The notes: a model not told the origin generated them from the letters alone. A stretch of 10,958 bases of DNA from JAZQHR01 sp045540815 (GCA_045540815.1 JAZQHY010000057.1:1-10958); one strand, 5' to 3'; numbered from the stretch's first letter, positions 1 to 7,611 are shown. A program made the numbers and translations.

Positions 1-1577
1 TAGTATTTCGATGCTTTATACCAAGTATTTCCTATTTCATAACTGTAATACCCATTACCGATGTCAGTTTCGTTAACCTCCATATTCGGAGCTTCTTCTG
101 CCATCAAATCAGATATGATGATAACCTTCATAGAATTATCGTGTGAAGCACCAACAGATATAATATTACCTTCTACAATAGCGTCATATGTATAACCGTC
201 TTCTAAAGTTCTGTCATTAATAGATTTTACTTTTTTGATAACAACATCCGGCGCGCTCAAATTAACTGTTTTGCCTGTGTTAGCATCAGTAACTATTACA
301 TCCGAACCAACTATATCTTCTTTATGTGATACATAATATGTTTCGTATGCGTTTACAAATGCAACATCTGCAGAACCATCACCGTCATTGTCAACAAACG
401 TTCCTTCGCCTATCATACTACCGTCCTGAGATGCAATATTTTCAATAAGTGAACCTTTTGCAGATGCACTCATATTAGTGCCTACACCCTTACCATTATA
501 GATAAGATACATATTTGCATCAAGACCTAATTTTTTATCTCTGTTGTCTTCCTCGTAAGTGAGTGACGAACCGCCTGATGCAACGCTTATAATTTCGTTT
601 TCAATTTCTTCGGTTCTCTGGTTGTAATAATTTAGTTCAATAACATTTTTAGCTAAATCGTCTATTTTAATAACACCAGGAGTAGTTGATAATTCATCAT
701 AAAAAATCTCTACACTATGTCCAAGTAATTCTAAATAACTCTCTTCATCTACAGAACCATATTCAAATATCTTGTCGCCATCAGCTGTTTCAAGCATAAT
801 CTGACCAACTGAAATTCCCTTTATACGTGTACCGAGAATGTTATTTGCTTCCTTTGGTCCAACGGCTTTTAAAAGACCCACAACAGCCTTTCCGCTAAGC
901 TTAGAATCTTCATCTTGTTCGTAAACGGGATTTCCATCTTTGTCAGTACCAACCTGAACAAGCGGAGCTGTAACAGTCATATTGTATATAAGCTGTGCAA
1001 CGAGTCCTCTAGGTGCCTGAGAATCTGCAACTGCAACTGCACTTTTAGTAAGACCTATCTGGTTAGCAATATTTATATAGCCCTCATACCAAACGTCTGT
1101 ATTTTTTACTACAGGACCATATCCTAGTGCGCAAACAACCATTTTAACTGCTTCAGCATAAGAAACGGGGTTTTTCGGTCTAAAAGTTCCATCTTCATAA
1201 CCATTTATGATTCCAGATTTATTTGCAGCATCTATATAAGAAATTGCCCAACTTACGGTAGGGTCGCTGTTTACGTCTTCAAATGCAGTTGTTGTAACAT
1301 CGTTTACAACTCCTTTATTCATTGTAACTGAAAGAAGTTTTGAAAACTCAGCTCTTGTAATGGTGGCCTCTGGTTTAAAGCTCTTGCTACCATCCTCATT
1401 TAAGTATCCATCAATTATTCCTTTGTTTACTAAATCATAGATTGCTTTGTTATATGTATAATCATCTGCAACATCATTGAAAGTTGTCTGGGCAGATGCT
1501 ACAAACGGAACACAAATGCTACCCATAACAAGCATCACAGCTAAAGCAATCGACAAAATACTTTTCGCTTTTCTCAT
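1..1577 (-). CDS. SLH-domain surface protein, exported (C-terminus off the left edge)
   Basis: Open frame of 525 codons from the ATG at 1577 that runs out of the window without a stop. An ideal ribosome site (AGGAGGAGA) lies 6-8 bases before the ATG. Residues 1-29 are a signal peptide (MRKAK, hydrophobic core, then VASA before Q30). Residues about 31-84 and 99-152 are S-layer homology domains (FNDV...GIIDGY...ITRAEF and FEDV...GIINGYEDGTFRP), and 155-202 looks like a third, degenerate one. SLH domains bind pyruvylated secondary cell wall polymer and hold proteins on the surface. Only the first domain keeps the canonical TRAE motif (74-77); the second has SYAE and the third PRGL. The remainder is an unrecognised, probably beta-rich region with a calcium-loop-like DNDGDGSAD at 396-404. 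No enzymatic domain is visible in the part present. It could be a structural S-layer protein or the anchor portion of a larger protein. It has its own strong promoter. The family call is secure; the role is inferred. Confidence 0.93.
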   Translation of the reverse strand, partial: MRKAKSILSIALAVMLVMGSICVPFVASAQTTFNDVADDYTYNKAIYDLVNKGIIDGYLNEDGSKSFKPEATITRAEFSKLLSVTMNKGVVNDVTTTAFEDVNSDPTVSWAISYIDAANKSGIINGYEDGTFRPKNPVSYAEAVKMVVCALGYGPVVKNTDVWYEGYINIANQIGLTKSAVAVADSQAPRGLVAQLIYNMTVTAPLVQVGTDKDGNPVYEQDEDSKLSGKAVVGLLKAVGPKEANNILGTRIKGISVGQIMLETADGDKIFEYGSVDEESYLELLGHSVEIFYDELSTTPGVIKIDDLAKNVIELNYYNQRTEEIENEIISVASGGSSLTYEEDNRDKKLGLDANMYLIYNGKGVGTNMSASAKGSLIENIASQDGSMIGEGTFVDNDGDGSADVAFVNAYETYYVSHKEDIVGSDVIVTDANTGKTVNLSAPDVVIKKVKSINDRTLEDGYTYDAIVEGNIISVGASHDNSMKVIIISDLMAEEAPNMEVNETDIGNGYYSYEIGNTWYKASKY

Positions 1578-1618
1578 CTTAATCTCCTCCTATGTGTTTT
1601 ATTCAAATTGCATAATTT

Positions 1619-1636
1619 ATGGCGCTAATCAGCCAT
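1619..1636 (-). other. small hairpin in the SLH-gene 5' leader
   Basis: ATGGC and GCCAT arms of 5 bp around an 8-base loop lie just after the predicted transcription start and about 40 bases ahead of the start codon. It is not followed by a T tract, so it is not a terminator. A 5'-end hairpin that protects an abundant surface-protein mRNA is possible, but the stem is short and may be chance. Confidence 0.25.
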
Positions 1637-1648
1637 TTTTATGTATTA

Positions 1649-1677
1649 ATTATAACATTCGGCATACATATAGTCAA
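1649..1677 (-). promoter_or_regulatory. strong sigma-A-type promoter of the SLH gene
   Basis: On the minus strand a -35 box TTGACT (1672-1677, 5 of 6 matches to TTGACA) is followed by a 17-base spacer and a perfect -10 box TATAAT (1649-1654). The -10 is also preceded by TGT, giving an extended -10. Transcription should begin near 1642, leaving a leader of about 65 bases. This is the best promoter in the window, which fits a gene for an abundant surface protein. Confidence 0.85.
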
Positions 1678-1682
1678 GCAGT

Positions 1683-1722
1683 GAAACAAATATGTAACAT
1701 TCCAAAATATGTAATATGTTTC
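1683..1722. repeat. operator-like repeat cluster upstream of the SLH promoter
   Basis: The stretch between the ispD stop codon and the SLH -35 box is bounded by an inverted pair, GAAACA (1683-1688) and TGTTTC (1717-1722). It contains a perfect 10-bp direct repeat AAATATGTAA (1688-1697 and 1705-1714) spaced 17 bases start to start. A further overlapping ATATG unit follows the second copy. It abuts the -35 region, the place where an activator or an UP-element-like contact would sit. AT-rich composition makes some repetition likely by chance. There is no T tract, so it is not an evident terminator for ispD. Confidence 0.45.
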
Positions 1723-2415
1723 TCATTTTTGCAGGTATACCTCCATTACAGCTATATCTATCGGAGTGGTTATTTTTATGTTTGTATACTCACCATCTAC
1801 TATTCTAACCTCACCGCCGACTCTTTCATAAAGTACAGCATCATCTGTACCTACATACGATGCATCTATTGCTGCTTTATGTGCGTTTATTATTTCTTCG
1901 GTTACAAAACATTGCGGTGTCTGAATAGCATATATGTGTTCTCTATCAGGCGTAGCCTTTATTACTTTTTCATCATCAGCAATCTTCAGAGTATCTTTAA
2001 CCTTAACACCAACTGCGCAGGCACCTTTTGAAGTTAGTGTATCTATACAATCATTAATGATGCTTTGTGATACAAGGGGTCTTGCGCCATCGTGTATAAG
2101 AACATACTCGCCTGTCACCTCCAAGAGTCCTTTATAAACAGATTCCTGTCTGGTAGTTCCGCCGCATATTATACTTTTTACTTTTGAAAACCCAAATAAA
2201 TCTACGATATCTTTACAAAAAACCATGTAATCATCAAGTGTGACTATAACAATCTCATCAACCCCGTTGTTATTCGAAAAAGCATCTAGAGTGTATGCTA
2301 TAACGGGTTTCCCAAGCACCTCTATAAATTGTTTTGGGACGCTGGCTCCCATACGGCTCCCAACTCCGCCGGCAACTATAAGCGCACTTACCTTTGGTTT
2401 TTTCTTTTTAAACAT
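1723..2415 (-). CDS. ispD: 2-C-methyl-D-erythritol 4-phosphate cytidylyltransferase
   Basis: This 230-residue protein has the usual IspD length. IspD transfers CMP from CTP to 2-C-methyl-D-erythritol 4-phosphate, the third step of the MEP route to isoprenoid precursors, in the cytosol. Motifs in order: ALIVAGGVGSRMG (11-23) and K28 of the CTP-binding loop, GGTTRQESV (85-93), VLIHDGARP (105-113), the IQTPQCF motif (164-170), a TDDA motif and a KITTP segment near the C-terminus. The start is placed at the ATG at 2415 because AGGAGA stands 7 bases before it and the N-terminus then matches the family. A longer frame exists from 2502 but would begin inside the upstream terminator and carD end. It follows carD with a hairpin between (2432-2466). 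Its usual partner ispF is not downstream; the next gene is the SLH protein with its own promoter. Confidence 0.96.
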   Translation of the reverse strand: MFKKKKPKVSALIVAGGVGSRMGASVPKQFIEVLGKPVIAYTLDAFSNNNGVDEIVIVTLDDYMVFCKDIVDLFGFSKVKSIICGGTTRQESVYKGLLEVTGEYVLIHDGARPLVSQSIINDCIDTLTSKGACAVGVKVKDTLKIADDEKVIKATPDREHIYAIQTPQCFVTEEIINAHKAAIDASYVGTDDAVLYERVGGEVRIVDGEYTNIKITTPIDIAVMEVYLQK

Positions 2416-2431
2416 AGCTATCTCTCCTAAT

Positions 2432-2466
2432 AAAAAAAGGACTAAAGATAAACTTAAGTCCTTTTT
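2432..2466 (-). terminator. intrinsic terminator or attenuator between carD and ispD
   Basis: On the minus strand AAAAAGGACT pairs with AGTCCTTTTT (10 bp; a few further pairs are possible inside across one mismatch), followed by a run of seven T. It begins a few bases after the carD stop codon. The ispD ribosome site follows within about 4 bases of the T run, so ispD cannot have a promoter after it and must be reached by read-through. Confidence 0.75.
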
Positions 2467-2473
2467 GTGCATT

Positions 2474-2971
2474 CTAAATCGCACATACGCAATAATTTTC
2501 AATCATCGCACAAAGCGCGCTGTCTATCTCGGAATATGTCTTTCCAAGCGACAGACTAAGCTCGCTTATAAGTATATTTTTTGCACTGCTAAGCATCTTT
2601 CGCTCGCCAGTAGACAGAGGTTTTTTCTTTTCACGAAGCATAAGCTCCTTGACCACCAGCGAAATATCGTGAATATTGTTACTTTTCATTTTTTCAAGAT
2701 TTTCACGATAACGCACATTCCAGTTTTCGTGTTCGGTTATTTTTTCATTACCAAATTCAAAAATAACCTGAGATGCTAAATCGTTGTCAACAATAGGTCT
2801 AAGACCTATATTTTCGGCATTATCAAGCGGGATTGAAATTTTAACGCTGTTGCAGACAAGACCGACAACAAAATAATTTCTGACCTCTCCTAGCACTTCC
2901 TTTTCAACCAGATCCTCAATCACACCTGCGCCGTGCATTGGATAGAATATCTTATCGCCTATCTTATACAT
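2474..2971 (-). CDS. carD: CarD/CdnL-family RNA polymerase-binding transcription regulator
   Basis: This protein has 165 residues. The N-terminal part (about 1-60) is the CarD/CdnL/TRCF RNA polymerase-interacting domain, recognisable from YKIGDKIFYPMHGAGVI followed by a beta-rich Tudor-like segment. The C-terminal part (about 70-165) is helical, with the conserved ENWNVRYRENLEKM segment, a tryptophan region that in characterised relatives contacts promoter DNA. Family members bind the RNA polymerase beta subunit and stabilise open complexes, notably at rRNA promoters. The ATG at 2971 is preferred, with GAGG 9 bases upstream. An in-frame TTG at 2986 would add five residues but would include the ribosome site itself. 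It is the first gene of a carD-ispD pair. That pairing is, to my knowledge, common in Firmicutes. The family call is firm; the regulon is unknown. Confidence 0.92.
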   Translation of the reverse strand: MYKIGDKIFYPMHGAGVIEDLVEKEVLGEVRNYFVVGLVCNSVKISIPLDNAENIGLRPIVDNDLASQVIFEFGNEKITEHENWNVRYRENLEKMKSNNIHDISLVVKELMLREKKKPLSTGERKMLSSAKNILISELSLSLGKTYSEIDSALCAMIENYCVCAI

Positions 2972-3040
2972 ATTATAAGACCTCAATTCATCATCACAAT
3001 GGTGATAGTTTTTTATGAAAGCAATGCCCTCATATGTAAT

Positions 3041-3070
3041 ATTTTAACATAAAAACACCCCAAAAATCAA
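3041..3070 (-). promoter_or_regulatory. probable promoter of carD (and ispD by read-through)
   Basis: On the minus strand TTGATT (3065-3070) and TAAAAT (3041-3046) are separated by 18 bases, and the -10 carries an extended TGT. The predicted start is near 3034, giving a leader of about 60 bases. A small inverted repeat (ATCAC/GTGAT, 2993-3006) lies in that leader. The region between 2972 and 3113 holds nothing else that I can support; the end of the upstream carboxypeptidase gene lacks a convincing terminator. Confidence 0.55.
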
Positions 3071-3113
3071 GCAAAAAACTAAATTTTAAAAGAATTTTCA
3101 TGCATTTTTATCA

Positions 3114-4253
3114 TCAATTAATAAAACACGAGATAATTTTTTTATAAACTTTTAAAAAACTTATTTTGCCAATATTTTCTTCAAAAACAAGTGGGATTTC
3201 TCCAATCTTTTTACCTGATATATAAAATTCCATAGTGCCCGCAGTATCACCTTTATTGATTGGCGACGAGTATCGTTCATTAGATAGTGTTTTTTTCTCA
3301 ATATTTGCATCTTCGCCTTTTTTGTACAGGTAATTAAAATCTGTATCAGCAATCAGATTTACGTTTGATTTATCGCCTTTATCAACCAGAACATTATTTA
3401 AAATTTCTCCTTTTTTTATGGTGTTTTTTATGCCGTAAGAAGAAAAGCCGTAATTCAAAAGCGCACTGGCATCAGCAAACCTTTCCTTCGATGTTGGAGA
3501 TGCCATTACAACAGCTATCAGGTGCATACCATCACGCTTTGCAGTCGCAGAAATACAGCATTTAGCCTTGCTTGTAGAACCGGTTTTAAGCCCTGTAGCA
3601 CCATCATAAAACCTTATAAGCTTATTGGTGTTCGATAGCTGAAATTCTCCATTTCTAAGACTATCCATCCATATAGTTGTAAACCTAAATATATCCTCGT
3701 GTTTTATAAGTTCTCTGGACATAATAGCAATATCTCTTGCGCTTGTCACGTGTCCATCTGCATCAAGTCCGTTTACGTTTACAAAGTTTGTGTTTTTCAT
3801 ACCAAGCTCATGTGCGCGTTTGTTCATCATACTCACAAAATTTTCTACCGACCCCGCAAGATGCTCTGCCATAGCAACCGATGCATCATTTCCTGACGCG
3901 ACCGCTATACCTTTTATCATATCCTCCGCGCTTAAACTCTCGCCCTCATCCAAAAATATTGTAGAGCCACCCATACTTTTCGCTCTGGCGCTTCCCGTAA
4001 TCATATCAGTATATTTAAGCTTTCCTGAGTCTATTGCCTCCATAGTAAGAAGTAGTGTCATTACCTTGGTAACACTTGCAGGCGGAAGGGAAACATCTGC
4101 GTCCTTTTCGTAAAGCACCTTGCCTGTAGATGCTTCCATAAGTATAGCACTTGGGGCTGACAGATTAAGATTTTCTCCTTCTGCATATGCATTTGTAAAA
4201 AGTGTAGTAACAATTAAAAATATGCAAAAACACTTTGCGATTTTACTTTGCAT
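3114..4253 (-). CDS. D-alanyl-D-alanine carboxypeptidase (DacA/DacF-type low-molecular-weight PBP)
   Basis: This exported serine peptidase of 379 residues (peptidase S11 family) removes the terminal D-alanine from peptidoglycan pentapeptides and so limits cross-linking. A signal peptide covers residues 1-24 (hydrophobic core, NAYA before E25). The three penicillin-binding motifs are present: S60-V-T-K63 with the catalytic serine, S120-G-N122, and K223-T-G225. A C-terminal PBP5-like beta domain follows (about 280-360). The tail ends KVYKKIISCFIN, a short basic amphipathic segment that may be a weak membrane anchor. The start is the ATG at 4253, with AAGGAG 7 bases upstream; a TTG-initiated extension from 4289 would disrupt the signal peptide. 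It follows tadA by 45 bases, and its ribosome site lies inside a nested inverted repeat. Whether to call it dacA or dacF cannot be settled from sequence. Confidence 0.94.
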   Translation of the reverse strand: MQSKIAKCFCIFLIVTTLFTNAYAEGENLNLSAPSAILMEASTGKVLYEKDADVSLPPASVTKVMTLLLTMEAIDSGKLKYTDMITGSARAKSMGGSTIFLDEGESLSAEDMIKGIAVASGNDASVAMAEHLAGSVENFVSMMNKRAHELGMKNTNFVNVNGLDADGHVTSARDIAIMSRELIKHEDIFRFTTIWMDSLRNGEFQLSNTNKLIRFYDGATGLKTGSTSKAKCCISATAKRDGMHLIAVVMASPTSKERFADASALLNYGFSSYGIKNTIKKGEILNNVLVDKGDKSNVNLIADTDFNYLYKKGEDANIEKKTLSNERYSSPINKGDTAGTMEFYISGKKIGEIPLVFEENIGKISFLKVYKKIISCFIN

Positions 4254-4293
4254 AATATCACTCCTTATTATGATATTATGCCGTCGCAAAGTG
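4231..4293 (-). repeat. nested inverted repeat enclosing the carboxypeptidase ribosome site and start codon
   Basis: On the minus strand two perfect 10-bp inverted repeats are nested. The outer arms are CACTTTGCGA (4293-4284) and TCGCAAAGTG (4240-4231). The inner arms are CATAATATCA (4280-4271) and TGATATTATG (4260-4251). The 10-base loop (4270-4261) carries the AAGGAG ribosome site, and the start codon is the last three bases of the inner 3' arm. The outer 3' arm lies in the first codons of the carboxypeptidase gene. A second GCAAAGT (4251-4245) offers the 5' arm an alternative 7-bp pairing. The repeats are seen directly; control of translation is inferred. Confidence 0.7.
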
Positions 4294-4298
4294 TTATA

Positions 4299-4745
4299 TT
4301 ATTTTTTTCTTAAGTTTTCAAAAAATTTCGTAACAAGCCTGCTGCACTCATCTTCCATTATTCCGTGATACACTTCGGGCATATGATTAAAATAATTACC
4401 GTTTATTATATCAAGCTTCGAACCGCAACAGCCTGTTTTCTTATCGGGCGCGCCGATATACAACCGCTTAATTCTGGCATTAATTATCGCTCCTGTGCAC
4501 ATAGCACACGGCTCAAGTGTCACATACATTTCACAATCGGTAAGGTACTTTGCACCAAGTTTTTGGCAGGCATCTTTTATCGCCAGCATTTCCGCATGCG
4601 CAGTAGCATCATTAAGGCTTTCGGAAAGGTTGTGGCAAATACTTACAACCTCGCCGTTTTTAACTATTACCGCGCCGACCGGAACTTCACCCATATCAAA
4701 TGCATTTTTTGCCGTATCAAGCGCGATATTCATATATTTATTCAT
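4299..4745 (-). CDS. tadA: tRNA-specific adenosine deaminase
   Basis: This 148-residue zinc-dependent deaminase converts wobble adenosine 34 to inosine in tRNA-Arg(ACG), allowing decoding of CGU, CGC and CGA. The zinc and catalytic signature is complete: H50-A-E52 within DATAHAEMLAI and P79-C80-A-M-C83 within LEPCAMCTGAI. The later KTGCCGS and FNHMPEV segments match the TadA pattern (KTGAAGS and FNHRVEV in relatives), which separates it from cytidine and guanine deaminases. The start is the ATG at 4745. Its GAGG ribosome site overlaps the last codons of trkH, whose stop codon ends 4 bases before the ATG, so translational coupling is likely. A longer TTG-started frame from 4811 lies wholly inside trkH and is rejected. 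Confidence 0.95.
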   Translation of the reverse strand: MNKYMNIALDTAKNAFDMGEVPVGAVIVKNGEVVSICHNLSESLNDATAHAEMLAIKDACQKLGAKYLTDCEMYVTLEPCAMCTGAIINARIKRLYIGAPDKKTGCCGSKLDIINGNYFNHMPEVYHGIMEDECSRLVTKFFENLRKK

Positions 4746-4749
4746 ACAT

Positions 4750-6186
4750 CTACCTCTTCCACGTATATCGCGAAAACAGAACAAGCATTGGGAATATTTC
4801 AAGACGTCCAATTAACATATCCATTATAAATACAATCTTTGAAAGCGGTGAAAAGAACGAGAAATTCTGTGTAGGTCCTACCATATTAAGTCCGGGACCA
4901 ATGTTATTTAGCGTAGCTGCAACCGCAGTAAAGTTTGTAGTGAAATCAAAGTTGTTTATACTTACTATAAGCACAGAAAGTGCATATATAACAAAGTATG
5001 ACACAAAGTAAACATTTACCGCACGGACAGTTTCGTGTTCTATTAGTCTGCCGTTCATTGTAAGCTTATGCGTGCTTCTTGGATGCGCGGCGATTTTTAT
5101 CTCTTTCACTATACTTTTTAGAAGGATAATAATTCTAGACACCTTCATACCACCGCCTGTACTTCCTGCACAAGCACCGATAAACATAAGTCCGACAAGT
5201 ATTGTTTTTGAAAGCTCCGGCCATTTATCAAAGTCAACAGTTGCATAACCAGTAGTTGTAATGATAGAACCAACAGTAAATGCTACGTGTCTGAATGCCT
5301 CAAGCAGGCTTTCAAACACTCCGCGGCAGTTAAATGTTATAACTAATATAGAAAGTGCTATTATACCAAAATATCCTTTAACCTCATCAGAACGAAATGC
5401 TGCTCTGAAATTTTTTATGAGAATCAGATAATACACCGAAAAATCAATACCGAAAAGTATCATAAATACAGTTATAACAGTCTGTACATATACCGAATAG
5501 CTGCCTATACTTGAATTTAATATTCCAAAACCACCTGTACCAGCAGTACCAAACGAAAGTGTAAGCGCTTCAAATACATTCATACCGCCCGTCAACAAAA
5601 GTCCTGCTTCTACGAGTGTAAGAAGTATATATATACCATACAAAAGCATAGCAGTTGATTTAACTTTTGGGACAAGCTTTGAAACAGACGGACCGGGGCT
5701 CTCTGCCTTTATAAGATACATATTACTGCCACCACAAAGTGGAAGAACAGCAACTATAAATACCAGCACACCCATACCGCCTATCCAGTGTGTAAAGCTT
5801 CTCCAAAACAGTATGCTTTTAGGAAGTATTTCAACATCATTAAGAATAGACGCACCGGTAGTAGTAAAACCTGATACTGTTTCAAAAAGAGCATTCACAA
5901 AATTAGGAATGCTCCCAGATATCAAAAACGGAAGCGTACCAAAAATACTCATTACTATCCAACTAAGCGCAACCGCCGTAAAGCCTTCTCTGGCATACAT
6001 TGACTTAGTTTTAGGTTGCCATATGGTAAGTGGCAAACCAAATAAAAGGCATATGGCAATACTTATAAGAAAAGACCATATTTCTGCTTCTCCGTACACC
6101 AAAGCACATACAAGCGGAAGGCACATAGCAACCGCCTCAATATTTAGCACCCAGCCAAGCGTATATAAAATAATTCTGTAATTCAT
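4750..6186 (-). CDS. trkH: TrkH-family potassium uptake channel subunit
   Basis: This 478-residue integral membrane protein is the ion-conducting subunit of a Trk/Ktr potassium uptake system. It shows four membrane-pore-membrane repeats, with the four selectivity-filter loops visible: FTTTGAS (107-113), GTAGTGGFG (213-221), ITTTGYA (309-315) and AGSTGGGMK (340-348). The C-terminal NNIGPGLNMVGPTQNF and IGRLEIFPMLVLF segments are characteristic of TrkH. It is full length for the family. The ATG at 6186 has GAGGA 6 bases upstream. It lies 11 bases after trkA, which encodes its cytoplasmic gating partner, and is immediately followed by tadA. The gene could equally be called ktrB-like, but the partnered two-RCK subunit favours the Trk name. 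Confidence 0.96.
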   Translation of the reverse strand: MNYRIILYTLGWVLNIEAVAMCLPLVCALVYGEAEIWSFLISIAICLLFGLPLTIWQPKTKSMYAREGFTAVALSWIVMSIFGTLPFLISGSIPNFVNALFETVSGFTTTGASILNDVEILPKSILFWRSFTHWIGGMGVLVFIVAVLPLCGGSNMYLIKAESPGPSVSKLVPKVKSTAMLLYGIYILLTLVEAGLLLTGGMNVFEALTLSFGTAGTGGFGILNSSIGSYSVYVQTVITVFMILFGIDFSVYYLILIKNFRAAFRSDEVKGYFGIIALSILVITFNCRGVFESLLEAFRHVAFTVGSIITTTGYATVDFDKWPELSKTILVGLMFIGACAGSTGGGMKVSRIIILLKSIVKEIKIAAHPRSTHKLTMNGRLIEHETVRAVNVYFVSYFVIYALSVLIVSINNFDFTTNFTAVAATLNNIGPGLNMVGPTQNFSFFSPLSKIVFIMDMLIGRLEIFPMLVLFSRYTWKR

Positions 6187-6197
6187 ATTAGTTCCTC

Positions 6198-7556
6198 TTA
6201 TTCAAGTATATCGCTGATATCGTTAAACCCTGTTGTAGCTGTAACTATGATAACATTATCGCCCTTTTCAATGATGTCTTTACCACGAGGAATGATAATC
6301 TTTCCGTTTCTGATAATACATGCTACAAGGATATTTTTCTTGAGGCTTAATTTTTCGATAGGCACACCAGATACAGGCGAATTGTCGCCAATTTTAAATT
6401 CAAGTGCCTCAGCTTTTCCGTCAAGAATATAATGAAGTGTTTCAACATTACTGTCAAGTGAATTATTCATCGCACGGACAAATCTCAAGATATACTCTGT
6501 AGTAATGTTTTTAGGATATATTGTCGTATCCAAATCAAGATTATTTATAACCTCATCATACGCAATACGATTTATCTTCGTAATAAGCTTACCGCTTGTT
6601 TTACTCTTTGCAAAAAGAGAAAGAAGAATGTTTTCTTCGTCGATATTTGTAAGCGCAACAAACGATTCGGCACTCTCTACCCCCTCTTCCAATAAAAGCT
6701 TATTATCGGTGCCATCGCCGTGAATAATAGTAGCCTTTGGAAGAAGCTGACAAAGCTCGTCGCACCTTTCCTGCTTTTGTTCGATAATCTTTACATCTAT
6801 ACCTTTTTGAAGCAGCTGATACGCAAGATAATAGGAAGTATCTCCACCGCCTACAATCATAGTGTTTTTAACACGGTTTGTCTTTATACCGATTTTCTCA
6901 AAAAATGCAGAGCCATTGTGTGGCGCAGCAACTATACTTACAAAATCACCTTTTTTGAGAATAAAATCTCCGCCAGGAATAAATACCTTATCTTCCCTTT
7001 CGACACCGCATACAAGCACATCACACTGAAGCTTACGTCCCATTTCGGAAATGCGAAGGTCATGAAGAACTGAATCCTCATCAAGCTTAAACTTAAGTAT
7101 CTCTACTCTGCCCTTTGCAAATGTATCGATATCAATTGCCGAAGGGAAACGAAGAACTCTCGCCATTTCGCTTGCAGCAGTATGTTCGGGATTAATAACC
7201 ATAGCAAGACCAAGGTCGTCTTTAAGCATACCTATTTCCTTACTGTATTCAGGCTTTCTAACCCTTGCGATAGTCTGGCAGTTTCCTGCTTTCTTCGCTA
7301 TAAGGCAGGTTAAAAGGTTAAGCTCATCTGAGCCTGTAACTGCGATTAATATATCCGCATCCTGTATACCTGCTTCTTCTAATATCTCTACACTTGCGCC
7401 ACTGCCTACTACGCCCATTACGTCAAAATCGTTTGTAACACTTTGCACAACGTTTGTGCGAAGGTCAACTACCGTTATATCATATTCATTTTCCTGACTG
7501 AGTCTATCGGCAAGCTTTATTCCTACCTTGCCTAGTCCTACGATAATTATTTTCAT
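6198..7556 (-). CDS. trkA: Trk potassium uptake system regulatory subunit TrkA
   Basis: This 452-residue cytoplasmic protein contains two complete RCK units, each a Rossmann-type nucleotide-binding part (RCK_N) followed by RCK_C: about 1-125 and 140-220, then 230-350 and 370-452. The first fold has the canonical G7-L-G9-K-V-G12 and acidic D31 for NAD(H)/ATP ribose contact. The second reads G236-G-G238-D-T-S241, so the third glycine is serine, and the acidic position is E259. The duplicated form is typical of TrkA rather than single-RCK KtrA. It gates TrkH in response to nucleotides. The ATG at 7556 follows AGAGGA by 7 bases. It is the first gene of the trkA-trkH-tadA-carboxypeptidase run, with a good promoter at 7612-7639. 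Confidence 0.96.
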   Translation of the reverse strand: MKIIIVGLGKVGIKLADRLSQENEYDITVVDLRTNVVQSVTNDFDVMGVVGSGASVEILEEAGIQDADILIAVTGSDELNLLTCLIAKKAGNCQTIARVRKPEYSKEIGMLKDDLGLAMVINPEHTAASEMARVLRFPSAIDIDTFAKGRVEILKFKLDEDSVLHDLRISEMGRKLQCDVLVCGVEREDKVFIPGGDFILKKGDFVSIVAAPHNGSAFFEKIGIKTNRVKNTMIVGGGDTSYYLAYQLLQKGIDVKIIEQKQERCDELCQLLPKATIIHGDGTDNKLLLEEGVESAESFVALTNIDEENILLSLFAKSKTSGKLITKINRIAYDEVINNLDLDTTIYPKNITTEYILRFVRAMNNSLDSNVETLHYILDGKAEALEFKIGDNSPVSGVPIEKLSLKKNILVACIIRNGKIIIPRGKDIIEKGDNVIIVTATTGFNDISDILE

Positions 7557-7611
7557 ATATATGTCCTCTCAGATTACATGCATATTTATAAGTATCTACA
7601 TACTAATATTA

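Noticed and set aside
915..1127. Plus-strand open frames across the window (for example 915-1127, 1477-2031, 4365-4829, 5813-6181, 8090-8494, 10287-10562)
   Set aside because: They overlap well-recognised minus-strand genes, lack family features, and most lack ribosome sites.
2415..2502. Longer ispD beginning at 2502
   Set aside because: The extension would be translated through the intrinsic terminator and the carD end. The ATG at 2415 has a good ribosome site and gives the normal IspD N-terminus.
3071..3113. Terminator after the carboxypeptidase gene
   Set aside because: Only a short AT-only stem (AAATT/AATTT) before six T is present. It is too weak to call in such AT-rich sequence.
4231..4293. 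Reading the nested inverted repeat as a terminator for tadA
   Set aside because: On the minus strand there is no T run after it and it overlaps the next gene's start site. A T-rich flank exists only on the plus strand, where no gene is present.
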